From: an uncultured Chlorobiaceae bacterium
GTDB taxonomy: Bacteria; Bacteroidota; Chlorobiia; Chlorobiales; Chlorobiaceae
DNA: 34,111 bases
Reading direction: 5' to 3'
Assembly (NCBI GenBank): GCA_903994455.1
Contig: CAJEXI010000025.1
Span: forward strand, 1 to 34,111
A model generated the notes under the pieces. That model had not been told where the DNA came from. It saw nothing but the letters and a program-made list of their open reading frames with translations, and ran no database searches. The position numbers and the translations under genes are program-made. Positions 9,483 to 18,270 of this stretch are shown piece after piece (the stretch's first letter is position 1; each line of letters starts with the position of its first letter).

Positions 9483-11306
9483 ATGACCAAAGATGAACTG
9501 ATCAGCCGTATGAAAGGCTATGAGTGGACTGATTTCGAGTGCAAGAGAGCACAACGGGATGTTCCCAAAGATGTTTACTCCACAGTAAGCGCTTTTGCAA
9601 ATACGCAAGGTGGCTGGCTGCTCTTTGGTGTTACAGAAAAAAATGGACTGCTTGAAGCTTCTGGCGTGGATCCCGATGCCTTTGACCGCGTTCAAAACGC
9701 TTTTCTCACCACTTTACGATCCGGGCAAAAGTTAAACCAGATCGTCAACGCCACTCCCTATGTTTATGATATTGATGGCAAACGTATTCTCGCTTTCCAT
9801 ATCCCTGAACTTGAGAGGCACCGGAAACCTGTTTATCTGAATGGCAATCCCTGGGATAGTTACATCAGGCGTGCTGCACGAGACGAGCGTGTCACGGATA
9901 GTGAACTTCACCGATTTCTGCGCGATAGTTCCCGTTCAGCCTGGGATATCGAGGGAGTCACTGATATCGAGGTGGAGAGCTGTATCGATACCGAGACACT
10001 CAGGTGGTATCAGGATCTCTTTTATCGTCGCAATCCTGAACAGCGACAGGTTGACGACTCATTGGAATTTCTGCAGGAGTGGAATTTCCTGATCCAGCAG
10101 AATGGCAAGCGTGTACTCACTCGGGCTGCGGTACTCCTGTTCGGTCATGATCGCTATGTTCGGGGCTTGCTTCCTCGACCCGTTTTGGATTATCAGCGCA
10201 TTGATACCCGTTTTGATGCATGGTCTGCCGACGAGCGCTGGCACGATCGCGTGATTTTTGAAGAGAATCTTTTCAAAACCTGGCGAGGGTTGGTGGCAAA
10301 ATACTCGCGCATCGCGGAACATCCCTTCAAGGTCGACCCAGCCACCATGCGCCGCAATGATGATCCTCCAGACTACATTGCTTTCCGTGAAGCTACGATC
10401 AACATGCTTATCCATCAGGACTACGGTGATCATAATCGCAAAGCATCGCTGAAATGGTTTACTGACCGGCTCATATTCTGGAACCCTGGTGATGCCTTTG
10501 CCACCAAAGCTCAATTGCTGGAATCAAACGAAAAAGATATCCGCAACCCCCTCATTGTCAATGCTTTTCGTCGTATAGGACTGAGTGACCAGGCGGGTAC
10601 CGGTATTCGGTCGATCTTGCGAAACTGGCGGGAACTTGGTCGCCGGCCACCACTGATCAACAATGATAAAGCCGGTAAGTCCTTTGAGTTGATCTTGTTA
10701 CAAGCGCCATTGATGAGTGAGGCCATACAACGCTTCCTGAAAGGTCTCGATATTAACCTGACTGCTGAACAAGCCACTGTTCTCGCAATAGCCTCAATCC
10801 AGCCTGTCCTCGACGTTACCGATGCAGCCATGGCATTAAACGGTAATCTTGCTCTTGCTCACCATGCACTTGAGTATCTTTGCAATCAACAGCTTTTCAT
10901 TGCCAGGGAAAACTCCACCTATAGCTTGACAGAGTTGACCAGGTCACGATTTGATCAAGCTGAAAAGGCAGAATCCATGGACAAACAGGTAACCGGACAA
11001 GTCACCGGACAAGTCACCGGACAAGTCACTGAAGACACCGCACAAGTCACCGCACAAGTCACCGCACAAGTCACCGCACAAGTCACCGCACAAGTCGGGC
11101 ACTATTGTGCTGAACCACGGAGCGCAAGCGAAATTATGTCAGAATTGGGTTTGAAACACTGGAAAACATTCCAGAATAATTATTTAAACCCATTGCTTGA
11201 GGCCGGTTTTTTGGAGCGAACTATTCCCGATAAACCTCAAAGTCGCTTTCAACGCTACAAAACAACCGAGCAAGGTCAAACATTTTTGAAGCAGAACAGA
11301 CAATGA
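9483..11306 (+). CDS. AlbA_2 (Schlafen-like) ATP-binding protein, COG2865 type
   Basis: A 607-residue protein. Residues 1-130 form an AlbA_2 domain (YEWTDFECKRAQRDVPKDVY, then FANTQGGWLLFGV). A central region carries DYIAFREATINMLIHQDYG, and the ATP-binding C-lobe shows NPLIVNAFRRIGLSDQAGTG. An unusual VTGQ/VTAQ repeat linker occupies about 502-538, followed by a winged-helix domain that probably binds DNA (SELGLKHWKTFQNNYLNPLL). Genes of this family are often found inside type I restriction loci, as here between hsdR and hsdM; whether they regulate the locus or act in defence is unknown. It is often mislabelled RecG-like because of a distant match. The paralogues at 19.1, 22.9 and 30.5 kb are all broken. 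Confidence 0.85.
   Translation: MTKDELISRMKGYEWTDFECKRAQRDVPKDVYSTVSAFANTQGGWLLFGVTEKNGLLEASGVDPDAFDRVQNAFLTTLRSGQKLNQIVNATPYVYDIDGKRILAFHIPELERHRKPVYLNGNPWDSYIRRAARDERVTDSELHRFLRDSSRSAWDIEGVTDIEVESCIDTETLRWYQDLFYRRNPEQRQVDDSLEFLQEWNFLIQQNGKRVLTRAAVLLFGHDRYVRGLLPRPVLDYQRIDTRFDAWSADERWHDRVIFEENLFKTWRGLVAKYSRIAEHPFKVDPATMRRNDDPPDYIAFREATINMLIHQDYGDHNRKASLKWFTDRLIFWNPGDAFATKAQLLESNEKDIRNPLIVNAFRRIGLSDQAGTGIRSILRNWRELGRRPPLINNDKAGKSFELILLQAPLMSEAIQRFLKGLDINLTAEQATVLAIASIQPVLDVTDAAMALNGNLALAHHALEYLCNQQLFIARENSTYSLTELTRSRFDQAEKAESMDKQVTGQVTGQVTGQVTEDTAQVTAQVTAQVTAQVTAQVGHYCAEPRSASEIMSELGLKHWKTFQNNYLNPLLEAGFLERTIPDKPQSRFQRYKTTEQGQTFLKQNRQ
10986..11098 (+). repeat. In-frame 12-base tandem repeat (VTGQ/VTAQ linker)
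   Basis: The unit CAAGTCACCGGA/CAAGTCACCGCA is repeated about eight times, in a CCGGA block and a CCGCA block separated by a variant containing GAAGACA. It encodes Q-V-T-G and Q-V-T-A units. Because the unit is 12 bases, copy-number change lengthens or shortens the linker before the winged-helix domain without shifting the frame. Confidence 0.9.
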
Positions 11307-11349
11307 ACATACAGCAAGAGTTCACCATCAATAGTACAGATACAACCCG

Positions 11350-13011
11350 ATGCTCCAGCACAACCCTGAACTGAAATCGAAGATAGATCAACTCTGGAAC
11401 AAGTTCTGGAGCGGCGGCATTTCCAATCCACTCACCGCCATTGAACAGATCACCTATCTGCTCTTCATGAAGCGTATGGACGATCAGGACAGGGAGAAGC
11501 AGGCAAGCGCCGAGTGGGCGGGCGACACCTACCGCTCACTCTTTGAAGGGATGTGGATACCGCCGGAATACCGTGACAAAGAAAATGCTGCGAGTTATGC
11601 CATTGACAAAAGCACCCTTCGCTGGAGTGAATTCAAACACCTGCAGGCCGAAGAGATGCTCACCCATGTGCAGTCGAGAGTATTCCCCTACCTGAAAGAC
11701 ATGAACGGCTCCGAGTCGAAATTTACCCGGCATATCAAAAACGCGGTTTTCATCATTCCCAAGCCTTCGCTCCTTGTTGAGGCGGTGAAAACGGTTGACG
11801 AGATCTTTGAGGTGATGGAGAAAGATTCGAATGAAAAGGGGCAGGCATTTCAGGATATTCAGGGCGACGTCTACGAATTTCTTCTCTCCGAAATTGCCTC
11901 CGCCGGTAAAAACGGACAGTTCCGCACCCCTCGCCACATCATCAAAATGATTGCCGATCTGGTTGAGCCCAAGCTTGGCCACACCATTGCCGATCCTGCA
12001 TGTGGTTCAGGTGGATTCCTGCTTGGGGCGTATCAATACATTGTGACGCAATTGGCAATTCGTGCCGGAAACAAGGAACTCGTGCCGGATGAAGATGGAT
12101 TTCTCCGCACCTCCGTCTCCGCTGGGCTTACCGAACAGGCAAAAACCATTCTCAGCAAAACGCTCTTCGGCTATGATATCGACAGCACCATGGTTCGCCT
12201 TGCGCTCATGAACCTCATGATGCACGGCATTGACGAGCCGGAAATCGACTACAAAGACACCCTGAGCAAGAGCTTTACGCAAGAGTCCTGCTACGACATT
12301 ATCATGGCCAATCCCCCCTTTACCGGCAGCATCGACAAGGGCGACATTAACGAAAGCTTTACCCTCTCCACCACCAAAACAGAGCTGCTCTTTGTCGAAA
12401 ACATCTACCGGCTGCTGAAAAAAGGGGGAACCGCCTGCGTTATTGTGCCCCAAGGCGTGCTCTTTGGCTCCGGCGGCGCCTTCAAGGCACTGCGCAAGCT
12501 GCTTGTAGACCGCTGCGACCTGAAAGCCGTTATCACCATGCCCAGCGGAGTCTTCAAGCCTTATGCCGGAGTCTCAACCTCCATTCTGCTCTTCACAAAA
12601 GTATGGGGCCCGCTCGACAAGGTCACCAAACCAGCGACAGAGCACGTCTGGTTCTACGACATGCAGTCGGACGGCTACTCGCTCGACGACAAACGAAGCA
12701 AGCAGGATGGTTTCGGCGATCTGCTTGATATTGTCGCGAACTATAAACGGCGAAGCGTTGAGCACGACACCGACAGAACCCAAAAGTTCTTCATGGTTCC
12801 CCGTGCAGAAATTGAAGGCGAAGGAGGATATGATCTCTCCCTTTCCCGCTATAAAACCGATGTGTTTGAAGAGGTCGTCTACGAAAGCCCGTCGGTGATT
12901 CTCGACAAACTGATTACGGCAGAGGTGGGGGAGATTGATGAGGCTGAGCTTGTACATATTCAGAGCGGGATTGTACGGGAGCTGTTGGAGTTGAAGGGGA
13001 TGATTGGATGA
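11350..13011 (+). CDS. hsdM: Type I DNA methyltransferase subunit M (HsdM)
   Basis: A 553-residue N6-adenine methylase. An N-terminal helical HsdM_N domain (LKSKIDQLWNKFWSGG, YLLFMKRMDD) is followed by SAM motif I DPACGSGG at 215-222 and the catalytic NPPF at 321-324. GTACVIVPQGVLFGSG and KAVITMPSGVFKPYAGVSTSILLF complete the family signature. It pairs with HsdS to methylate the recognition site and with HsdR to restrict. The length is normal for the family and no disruption is seen. It begins 43 bases after the accessory ATPase gene, and its stop overlaps a small ORF (ATGA) leading into hsdS. Confidence 0.97.
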   Translation: MLQHNPELKSKIDQLWNKFWSGGISNPLTAIEQITYLLFMKRMDDQDREKQASAEWAGDTYRSLFEGMWIPPEYRDKENAASYAIDKSTLRWSEFKHLQAEEMLTHVQSRVFPYLKDMNGSESKFTRHIKNAVFIIPKPSLLVEAVKTVDEIFEVMEKDSNEKGQAFQDIQGDVYEFLLSEIASAGKNGQFRTPRHIIKMIADLVEPKLGHTIADPACGSGGFLLGAYQYIVTQLAIRAGNKELVPDEDGFLRTSVSAGLTEQAKTILSKTLFGYDIDSTMVRLALMNLMMHGIDEPEIDYKDTLSKSFTQESCYDIIMANPPFTGSIDKGDINESFTLSTTKTELLFVENIYRLLKKGGTACVIVPQGVLFGSGGAFKALRKLLVDRCDLKAVITMPSGVFKPYAGVSTSILLFTKVWGPLDKVTKPATEHVWFYDMQSDGYSLDDKRSKQDGFGDLLDIVANYKRRSVEHDTDRTQKFFMVPRAEIEGEGGYDLSLSRYKTDVFEEVVYESPSVILDKLITAEVGEIDEAELVHIQSGIVRELLELKGMIG

Positions 13012-13199
13012 AACAAGCATTTATAACCGGTTGGGGGAAGAGTTTTTCAGTTGGTCGATTTAGGCGTAACTGGCATTTTTATAAGGTGGTTACAATTACG
13101 AACGCACTGCGTTCGCAATTTGATTTTGAGCGATACGAGAAACTGCTTAAAGATAGTTCCTCATTCGGCATGAAGGTGGTTGAGGGGAGGGGGAGATGA
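13008..13199 (+). CDS. Small ORF between hsdM and hsdS, function unknown
   Basis: A 63-codon frame whose ATG overlaps the hsdM stop and whose stop overlaps the hsdS start, so it could couple translation from hsdM to hsdS. The product is basic and resembles no family I recognise. Its middle (ALRSQFDFERYEKL) is encoded across a 27-base palindrome at 13094-13120, which suggests a repeat element captured in frame rather than an old gene. It may act only as a translational bridge, or may be an inserted sequence that happens to stay open. Confidence 0.4.
   Translation: MKQAFITGWGKSFSVGRFRRNWHFYKVVTITNALRSQFDFERYEKLLKDSSSFGMKVVEGRGR
13094..13120. repeat. 27-base imperfect palindrome, AA/TT version
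   Basis: The arms are AATTACGAACGCA and TGCGTTCGCAATT around a single central base, with one mismatch. The ends and the mismatch are identical to those of the palindromes at 24411 and 31170, while the inner arm bases differ in a compensated way. It lies between hsdM and hsdS. Confidence 0.8.
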
Positions 13200-14407
13200 G
13201 GTATCCTCAGACGGCTATTTCAGAGGTTGCCAATTTTAATAATGGCTTTCCTTTTAAGCCAAGTGATTGGTGCTCTACAGGATACAAGATTATTCGTATT
13301 CAGAATTTAAGCGATCATTCAAAGCCATTTAATCGGACACAAAAGGAAGTTCCTGCTCGCTACCTTGTGAAACGCGGAGATATTCTTGTTTCTTGGTCCG
13401 CAACTATTGATGTTTTTGAATGGGATGATGAAGATGCTTACTTGAATCAGCATATTTTCAAAGTTGACTACAATCCTCATAAGGTAGATAAACAGTATTT
13501 CAAGTTATCCTTAAAGAATACAGTTCGCGAATTGGGGAAATTTGCGCATGGTTCAACGATGAAGCATGTGGTCAAAGGTGATTTTGATAATCATCAGATC
13601 CCTCTTCCACCACTTGACGACCAAATCCGTATCGCAACCCTTCTTTCCAAAGTAGAGAACCTGATCTCCCGCCGTCGTGAGCAACTCAAACAGCTTGATG
13701 AACTGCTCAAAAGTGTTTTTCTGGAGATGTTTGGTGATCCGGTCAGGAATGAGAAAGGGTGGGAGACCGTTCCTTTTTCAAGAATTTTAAAAGATATTGA
13801 AAGTGGTTGGAGTCCAGTATGTGAAACAAGAGCTGCTTCCCCTTCTGAATGGGGTGTGCTGAAATTGGGGGCAATAACAAGCTGTGTATTCAAATGCGAT
13901 GAGAATAAGGCTCTTCTTCCTGATGTTCTGCCAATAGCAAGGAATGAAGTTCATGTTGGCGATTTGCTGTTCAGTCGAAAAAATACATACGATTTAGTTG
14001 CCGCATGTGTATATGTTTTTGATACAAGAGCAAAATTAATGATATCAGACTTGATATTTCGGTTTGTTTTTGATGACGATGTGGCTGTTAATCCTATGTA
14101 TATCTGGAAATTGCTCATCAACGATTCGCAAAGAAAAAAAATTCAATCATTTGCTGGTGGGGCTGCAGGTTCAATGCCAAATATCTCAAAAGCAAATTTA
14201 AAAAATATAGTTATTCCATTACCTCCTCTTGAACTTCAAAACCGTTTTGAGGCCATAGTAGCCAAAGTTGAAGCCCTGAAAGCCCATTACAACATGTCTC
14301 TTATCAACCTTGAATCGCTTTATGGAACTATTAGCCAAAAGGCGTTCAAAGGCGAACTGGATTTGTCGCGGGTGCTGCTTGCCAAACAGGGCGAACAGGC
14401 GGATTGA
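13196..14407 (+). CDS. hsdS: Type I restriction specificity subunit S (HsdS)
   Basis: A 403-residue HsdS with two target-recognition domains. TRD1 spans about 1-140 and ends in the conserved IPLPPLDDQIRIATLLSKVE. A central coiled coil follows (LISRRREQLKQLDELLKSVF), then TRD2 (about 180-345) ending in IVIPLPPLELQNRFEAI and a second coiled coil that finishes with SQKAFKGELD. Each TRD reads half of a bipartite DNA site, and the helices set the spacing and bind HsdM. The start overlaps the preceding small ORF by 4 bases. TRD sequences vary rapidly, so the recognised sequence cannot be read from here. Confidence 0.95.
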   Translation: MRYPQTAISEVANFNNGFPFKPSDWCSTGYKIIRIQNLSDHSKPFNRTQKEVPARYLVKRGDILVSWSATIDVFEWDDEDAYLNQHIFKVDYNPHKVDKQYFKLSLKNTVRELGKFAHGSTMKHVVKGDFDNHQIPLPPLDDQIRIATLLSKVENLISRRREQLKQLDELLKSVFLEMFGDPVRNEKGWETVPFSRILKDIESGWSPVCETRAASPSEWGVLKLGAITSCVFKCDENKALLPDVLPIARNEVHVGDLLFSRKNTYDLVAACVYVFDTRAKLMISDLIFRFVFDDDVAVNPMYIWKLLINDSQRKKIQSFAGGAAGSMPNISKANLKNIVIPLPPLELQNRFEAIVAKVEALKAHYNMSLINLESLYGTISQKAFKGELDLSRVLLAKQGEQAD

Positions 14408-14468
14408 ATGGTTTATTTAACTAAGCGAAATTTTTCAATTTAATTTATTTCTAAGGCAGGGTGATCCT

Positions 14469-16298
14469 ATGGATAATAATAGATATGCAGTAAAGGCACT
14501 AGAACAAATATTTCATGAAAGAGATAAATTTATATTGATTGGCTTAACTGGACGAACTGGTTCTGGTTGCACAACTGCTGCCACATTATTGTCGTATAAC
14601 GTTAATGATTTTGATTTGCCAACGCCAAAATTGAGTTGTTTCGATAATAATGATGAGCGAAAAAAGCGAATAATTTACAGTTATACTCAGAAACACTGGG
14701 ATAAATTTACAGTTATTTCTATGAGGGATGTAATAACTTCATTTGTTTTGGAAAATGAATACTGTGAATTTGAAAGTTACATCATGAAGTCTATCCAAGT
14801 TACAAAAGACAAGATTGAAATTTCCCAAAAAATGAATAATAGACTAAAAGACCAGTATGAAATATATCACAAAGAACGAAAAGATATTAGTAATTTAGAT
14901 GAATATACAAAAGACCAAATTAAAATTAAAGCTCAACGTTCGTATGACTTTTATTATAAAGGCATTAAAAGCTTTTCTGAGGACTTAAAAAAATGCTTTG
15001 ATAAGATTAATCTAAAAGATTCAGAAGACTCATTTACTTCACTCTTTCAGAAGCTTGGTAACAATATAAGGTCTTCTGGCAACGCTCTAAAGGAGAGTTA
15101 CGAGAATGAAAATATTTACACCTTCGCTAAACGTCTAAACAAAATAGTAAAAGTAATTAGGGTTGTAGAAGAGAATAAAAGCTTCATTGTTATTGATGCG
15201 ATTCGAAATCCATTTGAGGCGCAATACTTGCGCGAAAGATACTCTGCATTTTATCTTATTTCTATCAATACGCCTAATTCAGATAGAATTGAGCGTCTAA
15301 CAAATCTGGGCTACACAAAGGAGAAAATAGAGTCGCTTGATAATAACGAATACCCAAAGAAGTTAAAAGGGGTGTACAAGTTTACACGACAAGATATGCA
15401 AAAATGTATAGAGTTGTCGGATATTCATATTAATAATCCTCATGATCAAGGACAAGACTTAAACAAATTAAAAAAACAACTAGCTTGGTATGTTTCATTG
15501 ATTAAACATCCGGCATTGGTCACGCCTACACCGCTTGAACGGACAATGCAAATTGCTTACCAAGTTAAATTAAACTCTGGTTGTATTTCCAGGCAAGTTG
15601 GTGCTGTTATAACAGATCAATACTATTCTATCAAAGCCGTTGGGTGGAATAGCTCTGCTGAGGCACAAACACCGTGCTTGCTGAGAAGTTCATCTGATTT
15701 AATAAGTAATCTTGATAAGAAGGGGTTTAGCTTTTATGAGAATACGGACGAGAAATTTCGGGATCTTGTTTCCATAAATTATAAATATCTTCCTGAACAC
15801 GAACATTTTTTAGGCTTTACACCTTGTTATTGCTTTAAAGATTTACAGAATAGAATAGATGGAGAAAAGAATCAGGTTCATACACGATCTTTACACGCAG
15901 AAGAAAATGCTTTTTTGCAGCTTGCAAAATATGGGGGAGTGGGAATTATTGGTGGTATTCTATTTTCGACTGCAAGCCCTTGTGAACTATGCGCTAAAAA
16001 AGCATATCAGTTAGGTATCAAAAAAATATTTTATATCGACCCATATCCTGGAATTTCGTTAGACCATATCTTTCAAAGCGGAAAAAAGCGTCCAGTAGTG
16101 GAACTCTTTAGCGGAGCTTTGGGGCGTGCCCACCACCAACTATACACACCTATTTTTCCCTTCAAAGATGAGCAGGAACTTTTATATGGCGATCTGATAG
16201 GCACTGAATCAATTCTTGAAGACGAAATTAAGAAGGCGGAAAAAAATCTGAAAGAGAAAAGAGATGAGCTTGATAAAGTCAAAAAAAATATTAAATGA
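14469..16298 (+). CDS. Antiphage dCTP/dCMP deaminase with N-terminal P-loop (AvcD-like)
   Basis: A 609-residue fusion protein. The N-terminal nucleotide-kinase-like domain has Walker A GRTGSGCTT at 28-36. A long charged helical middle follows. The C-terminal zinc cytidine/dCMP-deaminase domain has HAE at 476-478 (zinc His and catalytic Glu) and PCELC at 504-508 (zinc cysteines). Proteins of this architecture (AvcD, bacterial antiphage dCTP deaminases) convert dC nucleotides to dU nucleotides on infection and starve phage replication. It is somewhat longer than the roughly 530 residues of Vibrio AvcD, mainly in the middle region. Its AT-rich codon use differs from the hsd genes, suggesting separate acquisition. 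It overlaps the next gene by 4 bases. Confidence 0.85.
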   Translation: MDNNRYAVKALEQIFHERDKFILIGLTGRTGSGCTTAATLLSYNVNDFDLPTPKLSCFDNNDERKKRIIYSYTQKHWDKFTVISMRDVITSFVLENEYCEFESYIMKSIQVTKDKIEISQKMNNRLKDQYEIYHKERKDISNLDEYTKDQIKIKAQRSYDFYYKGIKSFSEDLKKCFDKINLKDSEDSFTSLFQKLGNNIRSSGNALKESYENENIYTFAKRLNKIVKVIRVVEENKSFIVIDAIRNPFEAQYLRERYSAFYLISINTPNSDRIERLTNLGYTKEKIESLDNNEYPKKLKGVYKFTRQDMQKCIELSDIHINNPHDQGQDLNKLKKQLAWYVSLIKHPALVTPTPLERTMQIAYQVKLNSGCISRQVGAVITDQYYSIKAVGWNSSAEAQTPCLLRSSSDLISNLDKKGFSFYENTDEKFRDLVSINYKYLPEHEHFLGFTPCYCFKDLQNRIDGEKNQVHTRSLHAEENAFLQLAKYGGVGIIGGILFSTASPCELCAKKAYQLGIKKIFYIDPYPGISLDHIFQSGKKRPVVELFSGALGRAHHQLYTPIFPFKDEQELLYGDLIGTESILEDEIKKAEKNLKEKRDELDKVKKNIK

Positions 16299-17215
16299 AG
16301 AAGAATTTATTGACCTTGGTAGGTACACTTCCAAATGAAAGTGGTTTTAAAAAAAGAATACGATTTCATCAGGGTTGGTGGAGGACGTTTGTTCTTGCTG
16401 AAGATGAAGGGAATAACCCTGTTCAAAAGAAAGAAAAAGTTTGTAATACAATTTTAAATGGAGACATAAACAAAAAGAATTTTTTATCTAAAAGTATCTT
16501 GGCTGCTGTCGAACAGACAATTGAGGATAGAAAAAAAGCAGGTTCTGGTATTATAGAGGAACAGCGTCTGTATAATAATCTTCTATCCAGTCAACCGCTT
16601 TGTTTTAATTTTTTTGGAGAACTAAAAGCGGATAAGTGTCTTGCATTAAAAATATTGCAGCAGTATTGGCCTGAGTTAACTGAAGTTACCAATGTTATTT
16701 TTGAATATGCTCCTCAACAAAACTACACCAAGGATAATTCAGCTTTTGATGTTTCTTTTGAGGTAATGTCTGGCAAAAAAAGCGGTTTTATAGGTCTTGA
16801 GTGCAAGTACACAGATACTTTTTCTTCTACCGAGTACAAAAAACCTGAGTATGAAAGTATTTTTGAAAAAGGTCGAGAAAGTTCATTTATAGCAACTTAT
16901 GACGAGTTTACGTCACCTAAATACAACCAGCTTTTTCGTAATCAGCTAATTGCTGAAGCACTGCTTCAAAATGCTTGCTATCAATTTGTGTATACGGGTC
17001 TATTCTGTCATCAAGATGATAATAGTGCATTACAAACTGGAACAGAATTTCAGTGTATGCTGAAAAATGGGGAACAGAAATTCAAGGTCATTACATATCG
17101 TGATTTTATTGAAAAAGTACAAAAGCTGGATATAAGCTGGGAACAGCGGGAGTTGAGTATGATGCTTTGGGCAAGGTATTGTGGTTTGCAGTTAAGTGAT
17201 AATGTGTATAAATAA
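16295..17215 (+). CDS. PGN_0703-like PD-(D/E)XK nuclease
   Basis: A 306-residue protein. The segment CFNFFGELKAD, then FDVSFEVMSGKKSGFIGLECKYTD, resembles the PGN_0703 family of putative restriction endonucleases. The likely active site is D152 with E169-x-K171, a standard PD-(D/E)XK arrangement. The ATG overlaps the deaminase stop, and the two share the same AT-rich composition, so they form one unit. A nuclease behind a nucleotide-depleting deaminase could cut dU-containing or free phage DNA; that link is inference. It could instead be an independent restriction enzyme. No other domain is evident. It is followed by a gene-poor stretch containing fragments. Confidence 0.72.
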   Translation: MKKNLLTLVGTLPNESGFKKRIRFHQGWWRTFVLAEDEGNNPVQKKEKVCNTILNGDINKKNFLSKSILAAVEQTIEDRKKAGSGIIEEQRLYNNLLSSQPLCFNFFGELKADKCLALKILQQYWPELTEVTNVIFEYAPQQNYTKDNSAFDVSFEVMSGKKSGFIGLECKYTDTFSSTEYKKPEYESIFEKGRESSFIATYDEFTSPKYNQLFRNQLIAEALLQNACYQFVYTGLFCHQDDNSALQTGTEFQCMLKNGEQKFKVITYRDFIEKVQKLDISWEQRELSMMLWARYCGLQLSDNVYK

Positions 17216-17584
17216 TATTGTAATGCGGCAATTTAATCTGAAGTAAGCAATAAAAGTTTTCTGGAAGAAGTGATTAAGTTTTTTCTTGGACGTATCCGTA
17301 CTGAGCGCAAGCGTCACCTTTTGCGATTATTGGTTCAAGATGAAGGTCAGGGTACTGGATGAAAATGAAGGCTTCAGATAAGAAAATGCGAAAAACAAAT
17401 CGCATCCTTAAAGCCAATAAGAGAGAGCACATTGGAAGGTGAGGGTAAGTGTGTGAGTGTGAGTTAATCTGACGGGTATGTCCTGTTATTTGATAACTAT
17501 CATCGGATTTATACCTTACTCAAGAGTAAAAATAAAAATCATGGCTGATGATATTTTGCCACAAAAACTTAACTAATACAGGTT
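17216..17584 (+). other. Gene-poor stretch with a BRO-N fragment
   Basis: No intact gene is seen. Bases about 17322-17380 match the internal part of the BRO-N gene at 27962-28015 (GATTATTGGTTCAAGATGAA) and still read DYWFKMKVRV before a stop, so this is a gene fragment. The rest shows nothing recognisable apart from a short AT-rich leader before the DUF4160 gene. Confidence 0.6.
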
Positions 17585-17833
17585 ATGCCGGAGATATCAC
17601 GATTTCTTGGGATTATCATTTCAATGTATTTCGATGAACACAACCCACCTCATTTTCATGTGCAGTATAATGACTATCGGGCATCAATGGACATCAGGAA
17701 TTTGAATATCACAGTTGGTTCTCTTCCTGCGAAAGTTCGTGGTCTTGTGGAAGAATGGGCAGAATTGCATAGTGATGAACTTTTGATGATGTGGGAAACA
17801 AAGGATTTTCATCGGATTCAACCGCTTGTGTAA
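17585..17833 (+). CDS. DUF4160 domain protein
   Basis: An 82-residue protein with the DUF4160 signature: PEISRFLGIIISMYFDEHNPPHFHVQYNDYRASMDI split as a strand-helix start, the NPPHFHV core and a C-terminal acidic helix (VEEWAELHSDELLMMW). DUF4160 genes are nearly always followed by a DUF2442 gene, as here, and the pair is thought to be a toxin-antitoxin-like or mobile module of unknown biochemistry. The ATG is 14 bases before the next start region after its stop. A remnant of its last codons survives at about 27484-27530 ahead of another DUF2442 copy, showing that the pair has been duplicated and eroded. Confidence 0.85.
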   Translation: MPEISRFLGIIISMYFDEHNPPHFHVQYNDYRASMDIRNLNITVGSLPAKVRGLVEEWAELHSDELLMMWETKDFHRIQPLV

Positions 17834-17847
17834 CGGAGGACTTTATT

Positions 17848-18117
17848 ATGGAATGTATTTCAATTATAGAGGCAAAGTATGTCAAGGATTATCAGATATT
17901 TCTGACATTCAATACCGGTGAAACCGGCGAGGTTGATCTGCGTGATCTTGTCTATAAATATCCAATAGCGGAGCCATTGCGGAACCCTGAAGCTTTTTCA
18001 CATTTTTATCTTGATTCCTGGCCTACTCTTGCATGGGATTGCGGTTTTGATGTAGACCCTGAGTCACTGTATTTCAGGGCAACCGGCAAGTTGCTGTGGG
18101 AGACGAAAGCATCCTGA
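17848..18117 (+). CDS. DUF2442 domain protein, copy 1
   Basis: An 89-residue DUF2442 protein (YQIFLTFNTGETGEVDLRD, NPEAFSHFYLDSWPTLAW). The start is ATG 17848 behind GGAGGAC, just after the DUF4160 stop; an upstream in-frame start would overlap that gene and lacks a ribosome site. Its partner DUF4160 is intact, so this is the most likely functional copy of the three. The other copies are at 22654 and 27546, and a short piece is at about 30465-30506. Its function is not established; a DNA-binding antitoxin-like role has been suggested for the family by context. Confidence 0.85.
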   Translation: MECISIIEAKYVKDYQIFLTFNTGETGEVDLRDLVYKYPIAEPLRNPEAFSHFYLDSWPTLAWDCGFDVDPESLYFRATGKLLWETKAS

Positions 18118-18121
18118 TAAA

Positions 18122-18268
18122 ACGCCATTCAATGATGTAGGCTTGAGGTATCAAATCTCTGACTCCACCTTGGTATTAATATAAATTTGCCAGCGCTTAC
18201 TAAACACTGCGCCTTTGATGGTTACTGATGGTAGCAGTGGTGAGCGTACAGGTTTTTTGGCGTTGATA
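18122..18268. repeat. About 145-base non-coding repeat, copy F1
   Basis: This stretch matches 18982-19118 over nearly its whole length (shared GGCTTGAGGTATCAAATCTC, later TTTTTGGCGTTGA). F1 has 7-base inverted ends AACGCCA/TGGCGTT. The minus strand of F1 is open for about 38 codons, ending ...RWQIYINTKVESEI, so it may be a gene tail rather than a mobile element. F2 is frameshifted. Confidence 0.65.
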
Positions 18269-18270
18269 TA

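Noticed and set aside
10986..11098. Possible CRISPR array from the regular 12-base repeats
   Set aside because: The repeats are contiguous, in frame and without unique spacers, and encode a VTGQ/VTAQ linker.
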